Of a stretch of DNA of 64,000 nucleotides, positions 45,332-56,041 are shown piece after piece. A program made the position numbers and the translations under genes. The notes below the pieces were generated by a model, which did no database searches, was not told where the DNA came from, and saw nothing but the letters and a program-made list of their open reading frames with translations. How positions within the stretch are numbered: position 1 is the first letter of the stretch; every line of letters begins with the position of its first letter. This stretch comes from Sphaerosporella brunnea (taxonomy: Eukaryota > Ascomycota > Pezizomycetes > Pezizales > Pyronemataceae), in contig VXIS01000057.1 of NCBI GenBank assembly GCA_008704415.1, forward strand, positions 1 through 64,000. Reading direction: 5' to 3'.

Positions 45332-48300
45332 TTAAACGATACCGGTAATCCTCCTAACCGTCCTTCTGGGACCATCACCATGAACCCTGATTGCGCCCTC
45401 AGCCTCAGCTGCTCTGAGCGCCTCCGCAAACTCAGAGTTCTCGACGGTGACACCGCTCTGTTCCTGAATCTTGCCGAGGAGCTCTGAGTACTTGATGCTT
45501 CCGCCGGTGGACATGTTTTCATCCAGCAGTTTGACGATGGCGGTCTTGAGATCTTGCTTGCGTCTTCTCTCGCTGCCAGAGATACCGGCGAGAAGGTCCA
45601 TGTCGATACGGCCCGTGACGGGATCCGTGGCGGACTCCTTGATCGCGGACTTGATCAGCCGGACGGCCTCTTTGACGTCGTCTACTGTCACCTCCTCCGA
45701 CAACCGCATCTTTGCATGCGCCTCGGAGAGACGGATCATGCTCTCAAGCTGACGGGTAGTAGCTGTGATGCGGCGCTCGGCGGCGCGCACATCCTCGCCC
45801 AGCTTCCGCAGAGCGACGTAGGCAGATACTAGCTCCTCTCCTGCCGCCTCCGTAAGCTTGGGGTGTACGTTCTGCCGGGCATAAGAGATGTAGGCGGTGA
45901 GGGTTTCAACGGGGATGATTTCGCGCTCGTTGGCGTGCTCGGGACGGTCTTCGAGGTACATTCCGACCAGGTGGCGGGCGAGTTTGCGGTCCATGGCTTC
46001 GTCGACACGGTCTAGGACTAGGTAGACGAGGTCGAAACGGGAGAGCAGAGTAGGCGGGAGATCAATGTTCTGTGGGACGGGAAGGTTGGGATTGTATTTG
46101 GATCCGATCGGGTTGGCGGAGGCCAGGATCGAGGTGCGAGCGTTTAAAGTCGTGATGATACCCGCTTTAGCGATGGAGACGGTTTGCTGCTCCATTACTT
46201 CGTGCAGGACCGAACGCGTGGCGTCAGACATCTTGTCGAACTCATCGATACAGCACACTCCGCCATCCGAGAGGACCAGGGCTCCGGACTCGAGGACAAG
46301 CTGGCGGGTTTCAGGGTCGCGAGTCACATAGGCCGTGAGACCGACTGCGGAGGAACCTTTTCCGGATGTGTAGATACCCCGGGGGGCAATCTTGTGGACG
46401 TATTGCAAGAGCTGGGATTTGGAGGTAGATGGGTCACCACAAAGAAGGATGTTAATGTCACCTCTATACCGAGGAGCTCCGCCCTTCTCAAAGGTCTTGT
46501 TGGTACCGCCAAATAGCTGGAGGAGGACACCCTTCTTCACGTCGTCAAGTTCGTAGATACTCGGAGCCAGGGAGCGCGAGAGGAGGTCGTAGATGTCGTA
46601 GCGGGCACCAAGAGCCTTAATCTTAGCGATTTCCTCTTCGGTGAGCTTACGGACCTCATCCACATCTGCCATGACCGCATTTGCGACCTCGGCTTCCAGG
46701 GTGGAAGTGTCCTGTCCCAGACGACGCTTATCGACCTTCTGGATGTGTAGAACGTCGACATAGGTCTTGAATAAGTTCTTGATAGATCGCTGACGCGGAT
46801 TGACGCGCACAGGAACGGACCTGAAGATTCCAGTGACTTCAATACGATCTCCCGCTCTGGCAACATCGCAGAGTTCATCGTAGCAGCAGAGGGAGACAGC
46901 ATGAGGCGTTTGCCCATCAGGTACGTTGTCTGGCGTCTCCTGCAATTTGATGACCTGCTTGTCCGAGAATTCGGAGCGGTTGTGCACAATTTGCATAGAG
47001 TTGGGCGTCTTGCATACCGGCCGGGGACACTCGGTGGGCTCTGCAATCTTTCCACGGTCGATCTCGACGGTGACCGTGTGGCCGCAGACATGGCACCGGA
47101 AGAATGCTTTGGACATATCGGGAATGATCGGTGAGACACGGATGACTAATCCCTTGATGCAGACGATCTTGTCGATGTCTTTAAGAGCTCTGTCAGCGGT
47201 CATATTCGGCCCGGACGGAAAATAAGCATACCTGCAGGGTTCAGATCTCGCATGTTGATGCTCTTGTCGCAGTTGAACGGTCTGGCCTTGTAGTTCCTGG
47301 CCAGGCACTTTTCGTACTCTTCATCGGCACCCATCTGTATCAGTTGCTCCAACATTTCATCCTTAACAGCGGTATCCATGATAGGAATGCATTCCTGGGG
47401 ATATGCATGCAGCTGGTGGTAGAATTTCTTGGTTGGGGGGAACGCCTTCAGATTTTGGACATCCAGGTTCAAGCATGTAGTCTCCAACTGCAGCATCTGC
47501 TTCATCATCTCTTGGTACACCAGCTCCTCACCCTGGCCGGGGGCCACAAATTCGTCATCCTGACGCATGCGGTACTTGCGCTTGAATTCGCGCAGAAACT
47601 TGCGGAAAGCCTGGGTACATTCTTCGACGGACACATTAGTACCCCAGATCAAACGCTTGGGACCGTCGAGAAGTTCAGAGGTGGCGCCAGCGCTGTAGGT
47701 TGGGGCATCTGAGGGACCAGCTGCGTCGCTAGGATGGCCAATCGGGACACCTTGCTCATCGACATAAAGCAGGCGGCGGTGGCTGGGTGTGGATCTGAGA
47801 TCGGAGAATTGAAGATCTCCTCGCCGCGAGCGAACAGGCGTAGCTCCAGAGTCGATTCCACGGCTGTGGGTGGTTGTTAGCAAAAGACATCTAACCAATC
47901 GCTAATTTTTTACACACCCAGAGAGCAATGCGCTTGCGCTGGATCCTGGCAGCCCAGATGACCGCGGCGTCCGTGCATCTCTTGGAGGGGACGAGGAGCC
48001 ATATCTCAACGGCGAAGAATCTGGGAAGATGTCAAACACCGGTCTGCATGTTTACAAAGAGAAAAATATCAACCTCTGAGAGCATCTGAGTTGAACGGCA
48101 ATGGAGTGGACGTGGGCACTGCAGGCGAGCTCTGGCGTCCTCTTTCAGATGACGGATGGGGCGACGAGGTCAGGCCTTCAGGAAATAGAGGAGACGTTCC
48201 CCGCACAGACGACCCCACAGGAGGCGCGAGTGGGGTGCTAGAGGGACCGCCTCGAGCGGTAGAACGAGTAGGCCGGGGAGTAGCCTGGGCGGAGGACTGG

Positions 48301-48332
48301 CGAGAAGAGCGCCGTTTCGTGGGAGAAGACAT
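45332..48332 (-). CDS. MCM4: Mcm4, subunit of the MCM2-7 replicative helicase
   Basis: Four exons (48,332-48,074; 48,020-47,918; 47,863-47,232; 47,178-45,332) give 946 residues, a normal Mcm4 length. Order: a Ser/Pro/Arg-rich N-terminal tail that is the usual target of DDK and CDK phosphorylation, the N-terminal oligomerisation domain, a zinc finger (Cys360, 363, 382, 387), and the AAA+ core. The core has Walker A GDPSTSKSQLL (from about 579; the STSK form is typical of Mcm4), Walker B CIDEFDKM (about 641), arginine finger LSRFD (about 711), and a C-terminal winged-helix region. It loads with the other MCMs at origins in G1 and unwinds DNA in S phase. Splice sites were fixed by frame: SDALR|DSSPLRYG, LLSG|RGIDSG and LNPA|DIDKIVCIKG. 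Confidence 0.96.
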
Positions 48333-48334
48333 TG

Positions 48335-48752
48335 GTGAACTTTATAATTGAAGGTGTATGCTGTGATTTATGTGTCGTCAGGTGGACGGGGTATGAATCG
48401 TAACTGGAGCGCGGTGAAGAGATGGCAAACGAGAATTAACAAAACGAGCGCGCCTTGTAGGGACTTGGCGACAGGGGACCGCGTTAAATAGCGCCAGCGC
48501 GCGCGCGCGCGCGCAGTCACAATAATGCACTCGCTGCTCAATGCCATAAAATTGCTATGCTATGTATAGCTCCCAGTCATCGTCAACAATATCCGTATTT
48601 TACCATCTTCCTCAAGCCATAGATTTACCCTCAAAGGCAGGCACAGCAAGAGTTACACATTTTCATTACGCCGCGGCCAAACCTAGCCGCGCAGTGCACC
48701 CATTTTTCGCATCCATATCGTACAAGACCCGCCCATTTCATACAATATAACT
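48335..48752. other. MCM4 promoter side, with a GC dinucleotide run
   Basis: Spacer between the MCM4 start and the CNS1 stop. A (GC)n run of about 20 bp lies at 48,496-48,514. No gene recognised. Confidence 0.6.
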
Positions 48753-48755
48753 CAT

Positions 48756-50015
48756 CTATTGCTGCGACCTCATCGTCTTCTTCCATTTCTCGATGAACTC
48801 GGCGTTCCTCGCCCTCGGAACGACCAACACCTTAACAAGACCGTCCACAATCTCAACCTTTCCTCCACTCAGCAACTCCAGCAAGCTGACCTTTCTGCCG
48901 AACTTGACCAAGCCGCCCATCTTCGTCTCCATGTAGCACTCGACGCTGTTGACCGAGTACTCCTTCTTTTCATCCCACGGCAGGGGCTCGCTGAGCACTT
49001 CCGTCAACTGCTCACCCACGGTGGTAGTTTCGGGCATAGCCGCGATCATATCCGTCTGCAAATGAAGATGATAGATAAGAAGGACGGGAAACGTGAGACC
49101 ACTCTCAGGTTTCCCTTCTTCCGCAAACGCAATCTTAATCCCATCCGGCAATTCCGGGGGGGAGCTCGTCTTTCTCGTGGAGATATTTCTAGCCTGAAGC
49201 GCGATCTTGATCGCATCCGCCGCCCACTTCTTTTTGCTCTCTCGCTCCCTCCTCTCCGCATCAAGTTTTTCCAGATGTTCCTTCCTCTTCTTGATCTTCT
49301 CTTGCAGATCGAGGATCTGCGTGTGTTCCGGCGCCAACATAACGGCATTGGCGATGCAGGTCTCGGCTTCATCGACCTTGTCGAGCGCCAACAACGCCTT
49401 CGCGGAGCGAAACCAAGTTTTTTCCGCGTTGGGGGTGATCTTAAGGGCCTCCCGGCAGTCGGTGATGCATTTGCGGTAGTTCCGCATCTCGAGGTTACAC
49501 TGAGCGCGGTTATTGAGGCAGGCGACATTGATGTCGTCGCGGTCACACTTGACGGCGAGGGCCTTGGTATAGAATTCCCTGGCGTCGAGGTACATCTTTT
49601 GCTTAAAGCGCTCGTTTCCGGAGATCTTGAAGTTGAGTGCAACCTCCCAAGGTTCGCCCTCTTCTTGTAACGCCTTGATAGCCTCAAGCGCCGTGTTCTC
49701 GGAGGTGTCGTCCGCCCCCGTCTCGTCCAGCTCTGTCATGAACAGCGGCATCTTGTTCATCTGCCGTAAAAACTCATCGGCGGTGGTATTTTTGATCTCG
49801 GCCATGGCGCTGGGAAGCTCTGCGCCTGGTGCGCTGCTGCCATCGATAGGGTTTTTGGCGAAGTGTGCTTCTGACGCTTGTTGGATCATGGCTTCGAGAG
49901 AGAGCGGTGCATCCGGACCCGAGGGCGCTGGCGCAGCGGGCGGTGGCGGTGGCCGCATTGGCCCGATCACCGGCTCTTCTACGTGGTCGTCGGGGAGCTC
50001 TTCGATCTTGGCCAT
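48756..50015 (-). CDS. CNS1: Cns1/TTC4-like TPR co-chaperone of Hsp90/Hsp70
   Basis: This single-exon protein of 419 residues has a proline-rich N-terminal part, three TPR units at about 147-250 (ALNFKISGNERFKQKMYLDAREFYTKAL, ACLNNRAQCNLEMRNYRKCITDCREAL, TWFRSAKALLALDKVDEAETCIANAV), a charged helix, and the C-terminal wheel domain (LTFPVLLIYHLHLQTDMI.. to FIEKWKKTM). This order defines Cns1 in yeast and TTC4 in animals. Cns1 is an essential client-loading co-chaperone for Hsp90 and Hsp70 and is linked to elongation factor eEF2 folding in yeast. The TPR carboxylate-clamp residues N, N, K and R are recognisable (GNERF, LNNRAQ, RSAKAL). The start is the only ATG ahead of the conserved text. Its promoter side is a repeat-filled spacer shared with UTP18, which diverges. 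Confidence 0.88.
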   Translation of the reverse strand: MAKIEELPDDHVEEPVIGPMRPPPPPAAPAPSGPDAPLSLEAMIQQASEAHFAKNPIDGSSAPGAELPSAMAEIKNTTADEFLRQMNKMPLFMTELDETGADDTSENTALEAIKALQEEGEPWEVALNFKISGNERFKQKMYLDAREFYTKALAVKCDRDDINVACLNNRAQCNLEMRNYRKCITDCREALKITPNAEKTWFRSAKALLALDKVDEAETCIANAVMLAPEHTQILDLQEKIKKRKEHLEKLDAERRERESKKKWAADAIKIALQARNISTRKTSSPPELPDGIKIAFAEEGKPESGLTFPVLLIYHLHLQTDMIAAMPETTTVGEQLTEVLSEPLPWDEKKEYSVNSVECYMETKMGGLVKFGRKVSLLELLSGGKVEIVDGLVKVLVVPRARNAEFIEKWKKTMRSQQ

Positions 50016-50019
50016 TGTA

Positions 50020-51650
50020 GGGTGCGGTGTGCCGGGTGTGGTGATGGCGGGGTTGCTATGCGGTTTTGGTGGGGCTCGGAAGGTTCCGTTGCATGTCTCT
50101 CTGTTTGGCTTTGTAGGACGAGGTTTAGTGGTGAACGTGTTGTCTAAAGGAGAAGAAGGAAGCTATCTACCCGTCGCCCTTATATCCTCTCCTTGCCTCA
50201 CTACCGTGCACTCCTCCCTAGGCCCGAACCCTACATTGAACCCTACAGGCTTTGCACTGGCAAGTGGTGAGGTGAATGGTGGCTGATGCAGGTACTCTAC
50301 ACGCGGTACAGATGGCAGTATGCAAGATCGCAGTTCTTGAATTCTATTCTTGAATTATGGGCGATGCCACTCACACGATAGCAATCACTCGGTCTGTGGG
50401 GATATGTGCATTTCCAGAGAATACATTGACTTCTGAGGCCGGTCCTTCTGGCCCTAATGTAAGGTTAGTGAGCAAAAACCATTTTTTGCTGCTAACCATT
50501 ATATCCATTATATATGTCCACAGCCTCGCCGCACCTCGCCGCACGGCGGGCATCCGACCCGCCACGGCGATAGTACCCGCCAGTCATCTCCACCTCCATC
50601 ATGATCGCCATGTTCTCATCATTATCATCATGATCCTTAAGACGCGCATCCGACTGCTACCTCGCCTCTCTCAACCCCCAAAACAGAGGCGACACCACCA
50701 GTAGATGCAGCATGGAAAAGTAACTGGGAGATGTGACGATGTCAAAGCCGGAAGCGTACTCGTCCCAGAGGGACAGCTTGTTGAAAAACTCAACACTATC
50801 ACTGCGATGGCTGATGAATCGCTGAAACTCTCGATGTCACTCGTGAAACACGTGTTGTCACTCGACGTGTGCCACAATATTACATATTGGTGCGTGGTCA
50901 TGTCAGTATTACCACAAAAAACAGGCCCTTTGGATGTGCACCATGTTTTGAGGCGGATGGTTATGTCCGGCTTCGAATGACAGTCAAAACAGAACGCATA
51001 TTAAGGGTCCTCAAAGTTGGATTTCATTAGGAAATGCACTCGAATCGGGGGCACAACAAGGTTCTTCCATTGGCCAGGCGCTCCTGTTAGCTTCTAACTC
51101 GCTTTTTGCTTTCAACTCGAGAAAAGCGAGTTGGGAGAGAAAGCGCGCAGGGATCATTTGCAAGATGGGCAATGATAATCCGGAAATAGAAGAGACGTGC
51201 GAGCATCTCTTATACATATGGGTTTTGAAGGTGGACCTTTCTACAGACCCACCCCCTCATGATCAGATATAATACCGTTTAGCGGATGCGTCACTAAGTA
51301 GCACTCGGTCGCAGACTGCGAGTGATCACTTTGATGGGCCTATGTAATGCAGGTGGGTTGCGATTTCACGTGGCACTCTGGGACGAAGTATTTCGCAGAG
51401 TTAAGTGGGAAAAAAAACACGATTCATAATGGATCACTCGACTTACCCGATGTCCCATATTGTGGGCGTATCAAAGCCCTAAAAGAAAACTGGACTTGCT
51501 CTCTAGAGCGTTTTTCTAACACTGTGATCTAAGTTCATGAAAATCATCGGATGAGTGATAACATATGATACGGAGCCGCACCTAAATTTTTTTGAACACC
51601 ACTGATCATTCAGAGTCTCACTAACCAACGACAACCACCGCGACTCCCAC
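50020..51650. other. Divergent spacer between CNS1 and UTP18, partly filled by a repeat
   Basis: Holds the dispersed repeat (50,525-50,990) and short ORFs. The 51,130-51,230 stretch has a faint zinc-knuckle-like reading on the plus strand that I do not accept as a gene. Both promoters must lie at the edges of this spacer. Confidence 0.5.
50525..50990 (+). repeat. Dispersed repeat, copy 2
   Basis: Matches the copy at 9,490-9,850 block by block, and continues into CACTCGACGTGTGCCACAATATTAC and CATGTTTTGAGGCG, which also occur inverted at 9,105-9,260. Its presence in two unrelated places shows a real interspersed family, independent of the palindrome artefact. Confidence 0.7.
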
Positions 51651-51655
51651 GTACA

Positions 51656-53465
51656 ATGGCACGCAAATCGAAAAGCAAACAAACCCAGAACCCTGTTCGT
51701 GCCGGCGATCTTGTCCCGGCCACTGTTTTCCCCGAAAAACTCCCCGAAATGCCAAAGGACCAAGAGGAAGCAGAGCTTGAAAAGCTTGTTTTTGGTGATT
51801 TGGATGGTTTCAAGGCTGGATTGAAGTTGCATGAAATTGAATCGGAGCAGGGTGAGGAGGAGGAGCCTGAAGATTCTGCGGTTCACCGGAAACAGGATAC
51901 GAGTGCGGGACAGGATCTGGCGGCGTTGCAGGACGATCAAGTGAGGCACATTGTCCAAAGAATAGTCGGATGCTGGCTAATGTAGGTTTTCACAGCTGTT
52001 CTTTATAGATGCGGGTGACGACAATGACACCGCACTTGTGCGACGGGATGAGGACCAAGATGTGGACATGACGGTGGCAGTACTGGGCCAGGAAGTGCAA
52101 GAGGAAGCGGCGGCATGGGAAGACAGCGACGATGACAAGATGATGATTTCGCTGGCCGCGCATTCTCGTATGCGCAAGCTGCGTGATGTGGAAGCGGACG
52201 ACTTCGTTACCGGGAAAGAGTACTCGCGACGTCTGCGACGGCAGTTTGAACGCATCTATCCTATGCCGAACTGGGCTCGCCCGCCCAAGTCCTCGGCCAA
52301 ACGTCGCCGGCTTTCAGACGATGAGGGGTCGGAAGAATCAGATGCAGAAATGGATGTGGATGATGAATCCATGCAGACTCTCTCTGCGCCTCCGCTCGCC
52401 GCCCTCCTCGCATCCTCGACCGACCTCACGCTCTCCAAGGCCTCGCGAAAAGCCATCGCTCTCCGACCAGAAGTTATAGACATTGCGCGTCTGACAGATG
52501 CTAACGTGAGCGCGCTATCAAAGTCGGCGATCCAGTGCCTATTCTTCCATCCTACGCATCCGCTTCTGCTCACCTCCGGTCTGGACTCTACTCTGCGCCT
52601 CTACCACATCGATGGCAAGATAAACCCGCAAGCGACGTCTCTGCACATCCGTGGTGCGCCGCTAAGAACCGCCATGATCCATCCCTCTGGCACCCGCATC
52701 ATCGCCGCCGGCCGCCGAAGATATTTCCACGTCTGGGACCTGGAGTCGGGGGTGGTAGAGCAGGTCACCCGAGTCTACGGACACAAGGGAATGCAGAAGA
52801 GTATGGAGCGCTTTGACGTCTCTCCGGACGGCAAATACATCTCCTTCATCGGTAGTAAGGGTAGCGTACAAATCATGGATGCGACGACGAACCAGTGGAT
52901 AGCGACTGCCAGAACCGAAGGCGTGGTAGCAGACATTTCCTGGTTCCCAAACAGCGAGACTCTTTCCGTCCTCAACACCGTCGGCGAGATCTACGAATAC
53001 GATATCACCACTCACTCCGTTACCTCCGTCTGGCGCGATGAGGGCGGTGTCTCAAGTACTTGCATCTCCAACTCTCCCGCCGGCGCACGCTTTGTCGCTG
53101 TGGGTTGTGCCTCCGGTATCGTCAACATATACGACCGCCGCGTTTCTTTCGGCGGCAAGGCGCCGGGCTCAATGGGAACCCCGACAGACCCGAAGCCGGT
53201 GAAGACGGTGGAGAGCTTGGTGACCACCATCAGTACGCTGGAGTTCTCCAGGGACGGCCAGGTCCTGTGTGTTGCCAGCCGGACAAAGAAGGATGCGCTC
53301 AGACTTGTCCACCTGCCCAGCTGTACCATTTACAGGAATTGGCCGACATCTGCGACGCCGCTGGGGAAGGTAACGGCAGTTAAGTGGGGTGGGAATAACG
53401 GTGGAATGACATTGGCGGTGGGTAACGAAGCTGGAAAAGTACGGTTGTTTGAAGTTAGAGCATAA
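51656..53465 (+). CDS. UTP18: Utp18, WD40 protein of the U3 snoRNP small-subunit processome
   Basis: Two exons (51,656-51,940; 51,996-53,465) give 584 residues. The N-terminus is basic then acidic (KLVFGDLDGFKAGL is a typical Utp18 marker). It is followed by EYSRRLRRQFERIYPMPNWA and a seven-bladed WD40 propeller starting at about residue 240 with CLFFHPTHPLLLTSGLDSTLRLYHIDGK and ending GMTLAVGNEAGKVRLFEVRA. Utp18 belongs to the UtpB subcomplex acting on 35S pre-rRNA in the nucleolus for 18S production; in yeast its N-terminal AIM-type motif recruits the exosome helicase Mtr4. A PEKLPEMP-like stretch is present (about 26-33), but the exact motif was not confirmed. It diverges from CNS1; CENP-L/FTA1 follows 160 bp downstream on the same strand. 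Confidence 0.9.
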
Positions 53466-53626
53466 AGTCGTCGTTTCTCGGAGTTCAGTTGGTTGTAAAT
53501 ATCAATAATGGGTTGTAGAATAACAAAAAGTTGATCGGCTTAAAAATATTCAAGTTAAACCTAGCGTCAACACCTGACCTCGCGACAATCCCAAGTCGCG
53601 TCTCCCAAAGCCAAAATCAACACAAC

Positions 53627-54520
53627 ATGTCGCAACCACGACGAAGACGAGAAGAACAACACCCCCTCTTCAACACAACCTATACCTTGCACACCCTGGG
53701 CCCGCTCTTCTCCTTTCCAGCACTCACGCCGGCCGCTCTAGCACCACATTCCAAGCGACTCCTCCAACACCTCCGCGGCGACGTTGTCCGCGGCGTCACG
53801 ATTCCAACCAGCGAGCAAGCGCAACTCTCACGGGCCGGAAAGCTGCTACAATGCACGTGGAGCGCACTGCCGCGGATTCCGGCGGCAGGAGAAGAAGAAG
53901 AACAACAAGAAGAAGAAGAAGCAGAAGCAGAAGTAACGGGAGTGCGAATCGAGCTGGTGCACGAAAACGCAAGCTACACAGCGCTGCTTCTGGGGCTCAC
54001 ACCGAGTGAGCAGAAAGTGAAGAAGGAGTTTACAAGCCTCCCCCTGCTGCTGACGCGCATGCCGTCGCCGCTACGCGAGCCGCTGCTGAAATATCTTGCG
54101 ACTACGTTCGATGTGCTGCTGCGGCCACTGCCGCTGCCGGATTTGTTGCTGCGCGAGTGTCTGGACGCTTACATTGCCAAGAGCGCCGGTGGGGGCGCGA
54201 AAGATGTTGTTCTCACCTTTGTGCCGGGGGGAGAAGGAGTGGAGGGATTGAAGAGGGTCACTATTACTGTTGACGGGGAGGATGTGGCGCGGCTTCATGC
54301 GCGGGTGGCCGAGGGAGAGAGTTGGTTAGGCTTACTGGGGGAGCAGTTGGAGAGTGTTTCTGGGCTCAGGTTGACAGAGGTGGATCTGGTCAAGGTCGCG
54401 GCCGGCGGGTTTGTGCTCGCTACTGAAGGGAGGGGCAAGTTTTTTGAAGGGGGAGCAAAGGCGACGAGATGGGTTCTGGGGAGAGTTTTGAAGGAAGCGG
54501 CTGGGAGGGGAGGGGGATGA
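53627..54520 (+). CDS. Kinetochore protein CENP-L / Fta1 (Sim4 complex)
   Basis: One exon of 297 residues. The N-terminal FNTTYTLHTLGPLFSF, then HSKRLLQHLRGDVVRGVTI, and the middle VRIELVHENASYTALLLGLT match the fungal Fta1/CENP-L pattern; the C-terminal part holds FVLATEGRGKFFEGGAKATRWVLGRVL. CENP-L pairs with CENP-N in the constitutive centromere-associated network that links centromeric chromatin to the outer kinetochore. The family is weakly conserved in sequence, so the call rests on the first 60 residues. A glutamate-rich insertion lies near residues 85-100. The ATG at 53,627 is preferred over the frame opening at 53,531 because it starts directly before the conserved text. It converges on SF3B6. 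Confidence 0.72.
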   Translation: MSQPRRRREEQHPLFNTTYTLHTLGPLFSFPALTPAALAPHSKRLLQHLRGDVVRGVTIPTSEQAQLSRAGKLLQCTWSALPRIPAAGEEEEQQEEEEAEAEVTGVRIELVHENASYTALLLGLTPSEQKVKKEFTSLPLLLTRMPSPLREPLLKYLATTFDVLLRPLPLPDLLLRECLDAYIAKSAGGGAKDVVLTFVPGGEGVEGLKRVTITVDGEDVARLHARVAEGESWLGLLGEQLESVSGLRLTEVDLVKVAAGGFVLATEGRGKFFEGGAKATRWVLGRVLKEAAGRGGG

Positions 54521-54524
54521 TTGT

Positions 54525-54965
54525 CCAATACCGTTGAGGTGATGATACTCATCGGAATACGAATGCTTGTTTTGTTGTCTTCGCATCGTCACAAAACGAC
54601 AGAAATGGCTCTGCAAAGATGTATCTCTCGCTTTGACGGCAAGAGAGTAATGCCTATTCAGTAGCAGTAAGAATGCATATCTGCGACGAAAACAGAAGAA
54701 AACCCAACAAACCACGGCGAAAGGTGAGCGAAACAAAAAAAAGAGAGAACAGACAAGTACAACTGCAAAGAAGCCAAGTAATATCGAACGCCTTGAGCCT
54801 TCCCCAAACGAATCCGGTTTCACCCTCCCATTCCTGTAAAAGCCCAGTTACGGGTTGAAAAGAAAGCAAGAAACAAAAAAAAGAACATCAGAAGAAGATA
54901 TATGGCAATTGCCCCCATGGTCCGTGGTCAAAGTGCTCCGCACGGCCGAGGGAAGATGTAGTGCC
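54525..54965. other. Convergent spacer between CENP-L/FTA1 and SF3B6
   Basis: 3' ends of both genes. No gene or clear terminator structure recognised; A-rich stretches near 54,737 and 54,875. Confidence 0.5.
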
Positions 54966-54968
54966 TTG

Positions 54969-55564
54969 TTAATCGATACCGTGCTGCCTCTTGAGCTTTT
55001 CTAAACTCTCCTGGCGTTTCTGGAGATCTCCTTCTGTACGAGCCATCTTTTCGGGCTGATGGTATAATACTATGAGGAAAGGTACAGTCAGTGTCACCAC
55101 CCCCACGGCAACGGGTACTACTGACCAACAAGGTAGCGGTTCTGGAAGTTGAAACCGTTCAGCTTGTCGCAAGCGGTCTTTGCATCCATTACGTCCTCAT
55201 AGACAACGAAGGCAGTGCCCTTGGTGTTGTTGGCAATACCTTGACGGATTTGTCTAGCGTGTTCAGTCAGCACTCCAGTTCATCTCGCGCAACGTGTCGA
55301 CATAAACAGAGAGGCTTTGTTTACGTACCGGATTGGACCGAACTTGCCAAAGAGGTCAAAGAGTTCCTCCGACGAGACGTTGTAGCTGTGAATGAGGGTC
55401 AGCCTTGTTCTCCGGACATGTCATAAGACATGATCGCAACGCGCGAATCGCAACCTGGTATTGGATAACGCGCGTTACAGCCGCACAACAAAACAACAAA
55501 CTGACCTCAAGTTCTTGACGAAGAGAGCTCTCTGGACTTCAGGCGCGAGTTTGCCCCTGTTCAT
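54969..55564 (-). CDS. SF3B6: Splicing factor 3B subunit 6 (p14, branch-point RRM protein)
   Basis: Four exons (55,564-55,506; 55,385-55,329; 55,253-55,126; 55,069-54,969) give 114 residues, about the length of fungal p14. The chain reads [36 protein letters not shown], then [53 protein letters not shown]. It contains RNP2 (ALFVKNL), RNP1 (KGTAFVVY) and the aromatic residues used to meet the branch adenosine. It binds SF3B1 in the U2 snRNP. Its three introns (120, 75 and 56 bp) make it the most intron-dense gene for its size in the window. It diverges from the IQ-motif gene. Confidence 0.93.
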
Positions 55565-55569
55565 ATCTC

Positions 55570-56035
55570 GGCGATAAAACTGAGGTTTAGAAAATAGGCG
55601 TTTTCAGCTGGGTGGTGTTTTGTATGGGGGGGGGGTGGGACGGGTTGTTGCGGAGAAAGGTACTGCTTTGCGGGAATGCGTGCCAGACCGTGCGGGTAGA
55701 TTGAGATAAGGGAATTTCGGAGCACGGGTTATTGGGCCAGCAGGACGATCACGGGATCAGATTAGGTTTGTTATCTGGCTCTATGCCGCTTTCAGTGTAG
55801 CACAGAATGGGTATGGGGTTAGGGTTGGAATGGCAAACACGTTACATCACATGGCGGTTCCTTTGAATTGCTATCTACGTCATCGAGCGGCAAAACGCGT
55901 ATATGTACAACATGCTCGAAAGATGCCGGAGGACAAACCCACAAGGAGTCAGGGCCCCGGGACAGAAATGATTACTATATACTCTTGCTCTTTTTCCGGT
56001 CCTGGTGTGCAGCCTCAATTCTCTTCCTTAACTAT
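55570..56035. other. Divergent promoter region of SF3B6 and the IQ-motif gene
   Basis: A 470-bp spacer with a G-run near 55,628. No gene recognised. Confidence 0.5.
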
Positions 56036-56041
56036 CTCGAC

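Noticed and set aside
51130..51240. Possible LINE zinc-knuckle end (CKMGNDNPEIEETCEHLLYIW)
   Set aside because: The spacing only loosely resembles the CxxC..H..C pattern and no reverse transcriptase text lies upstream.
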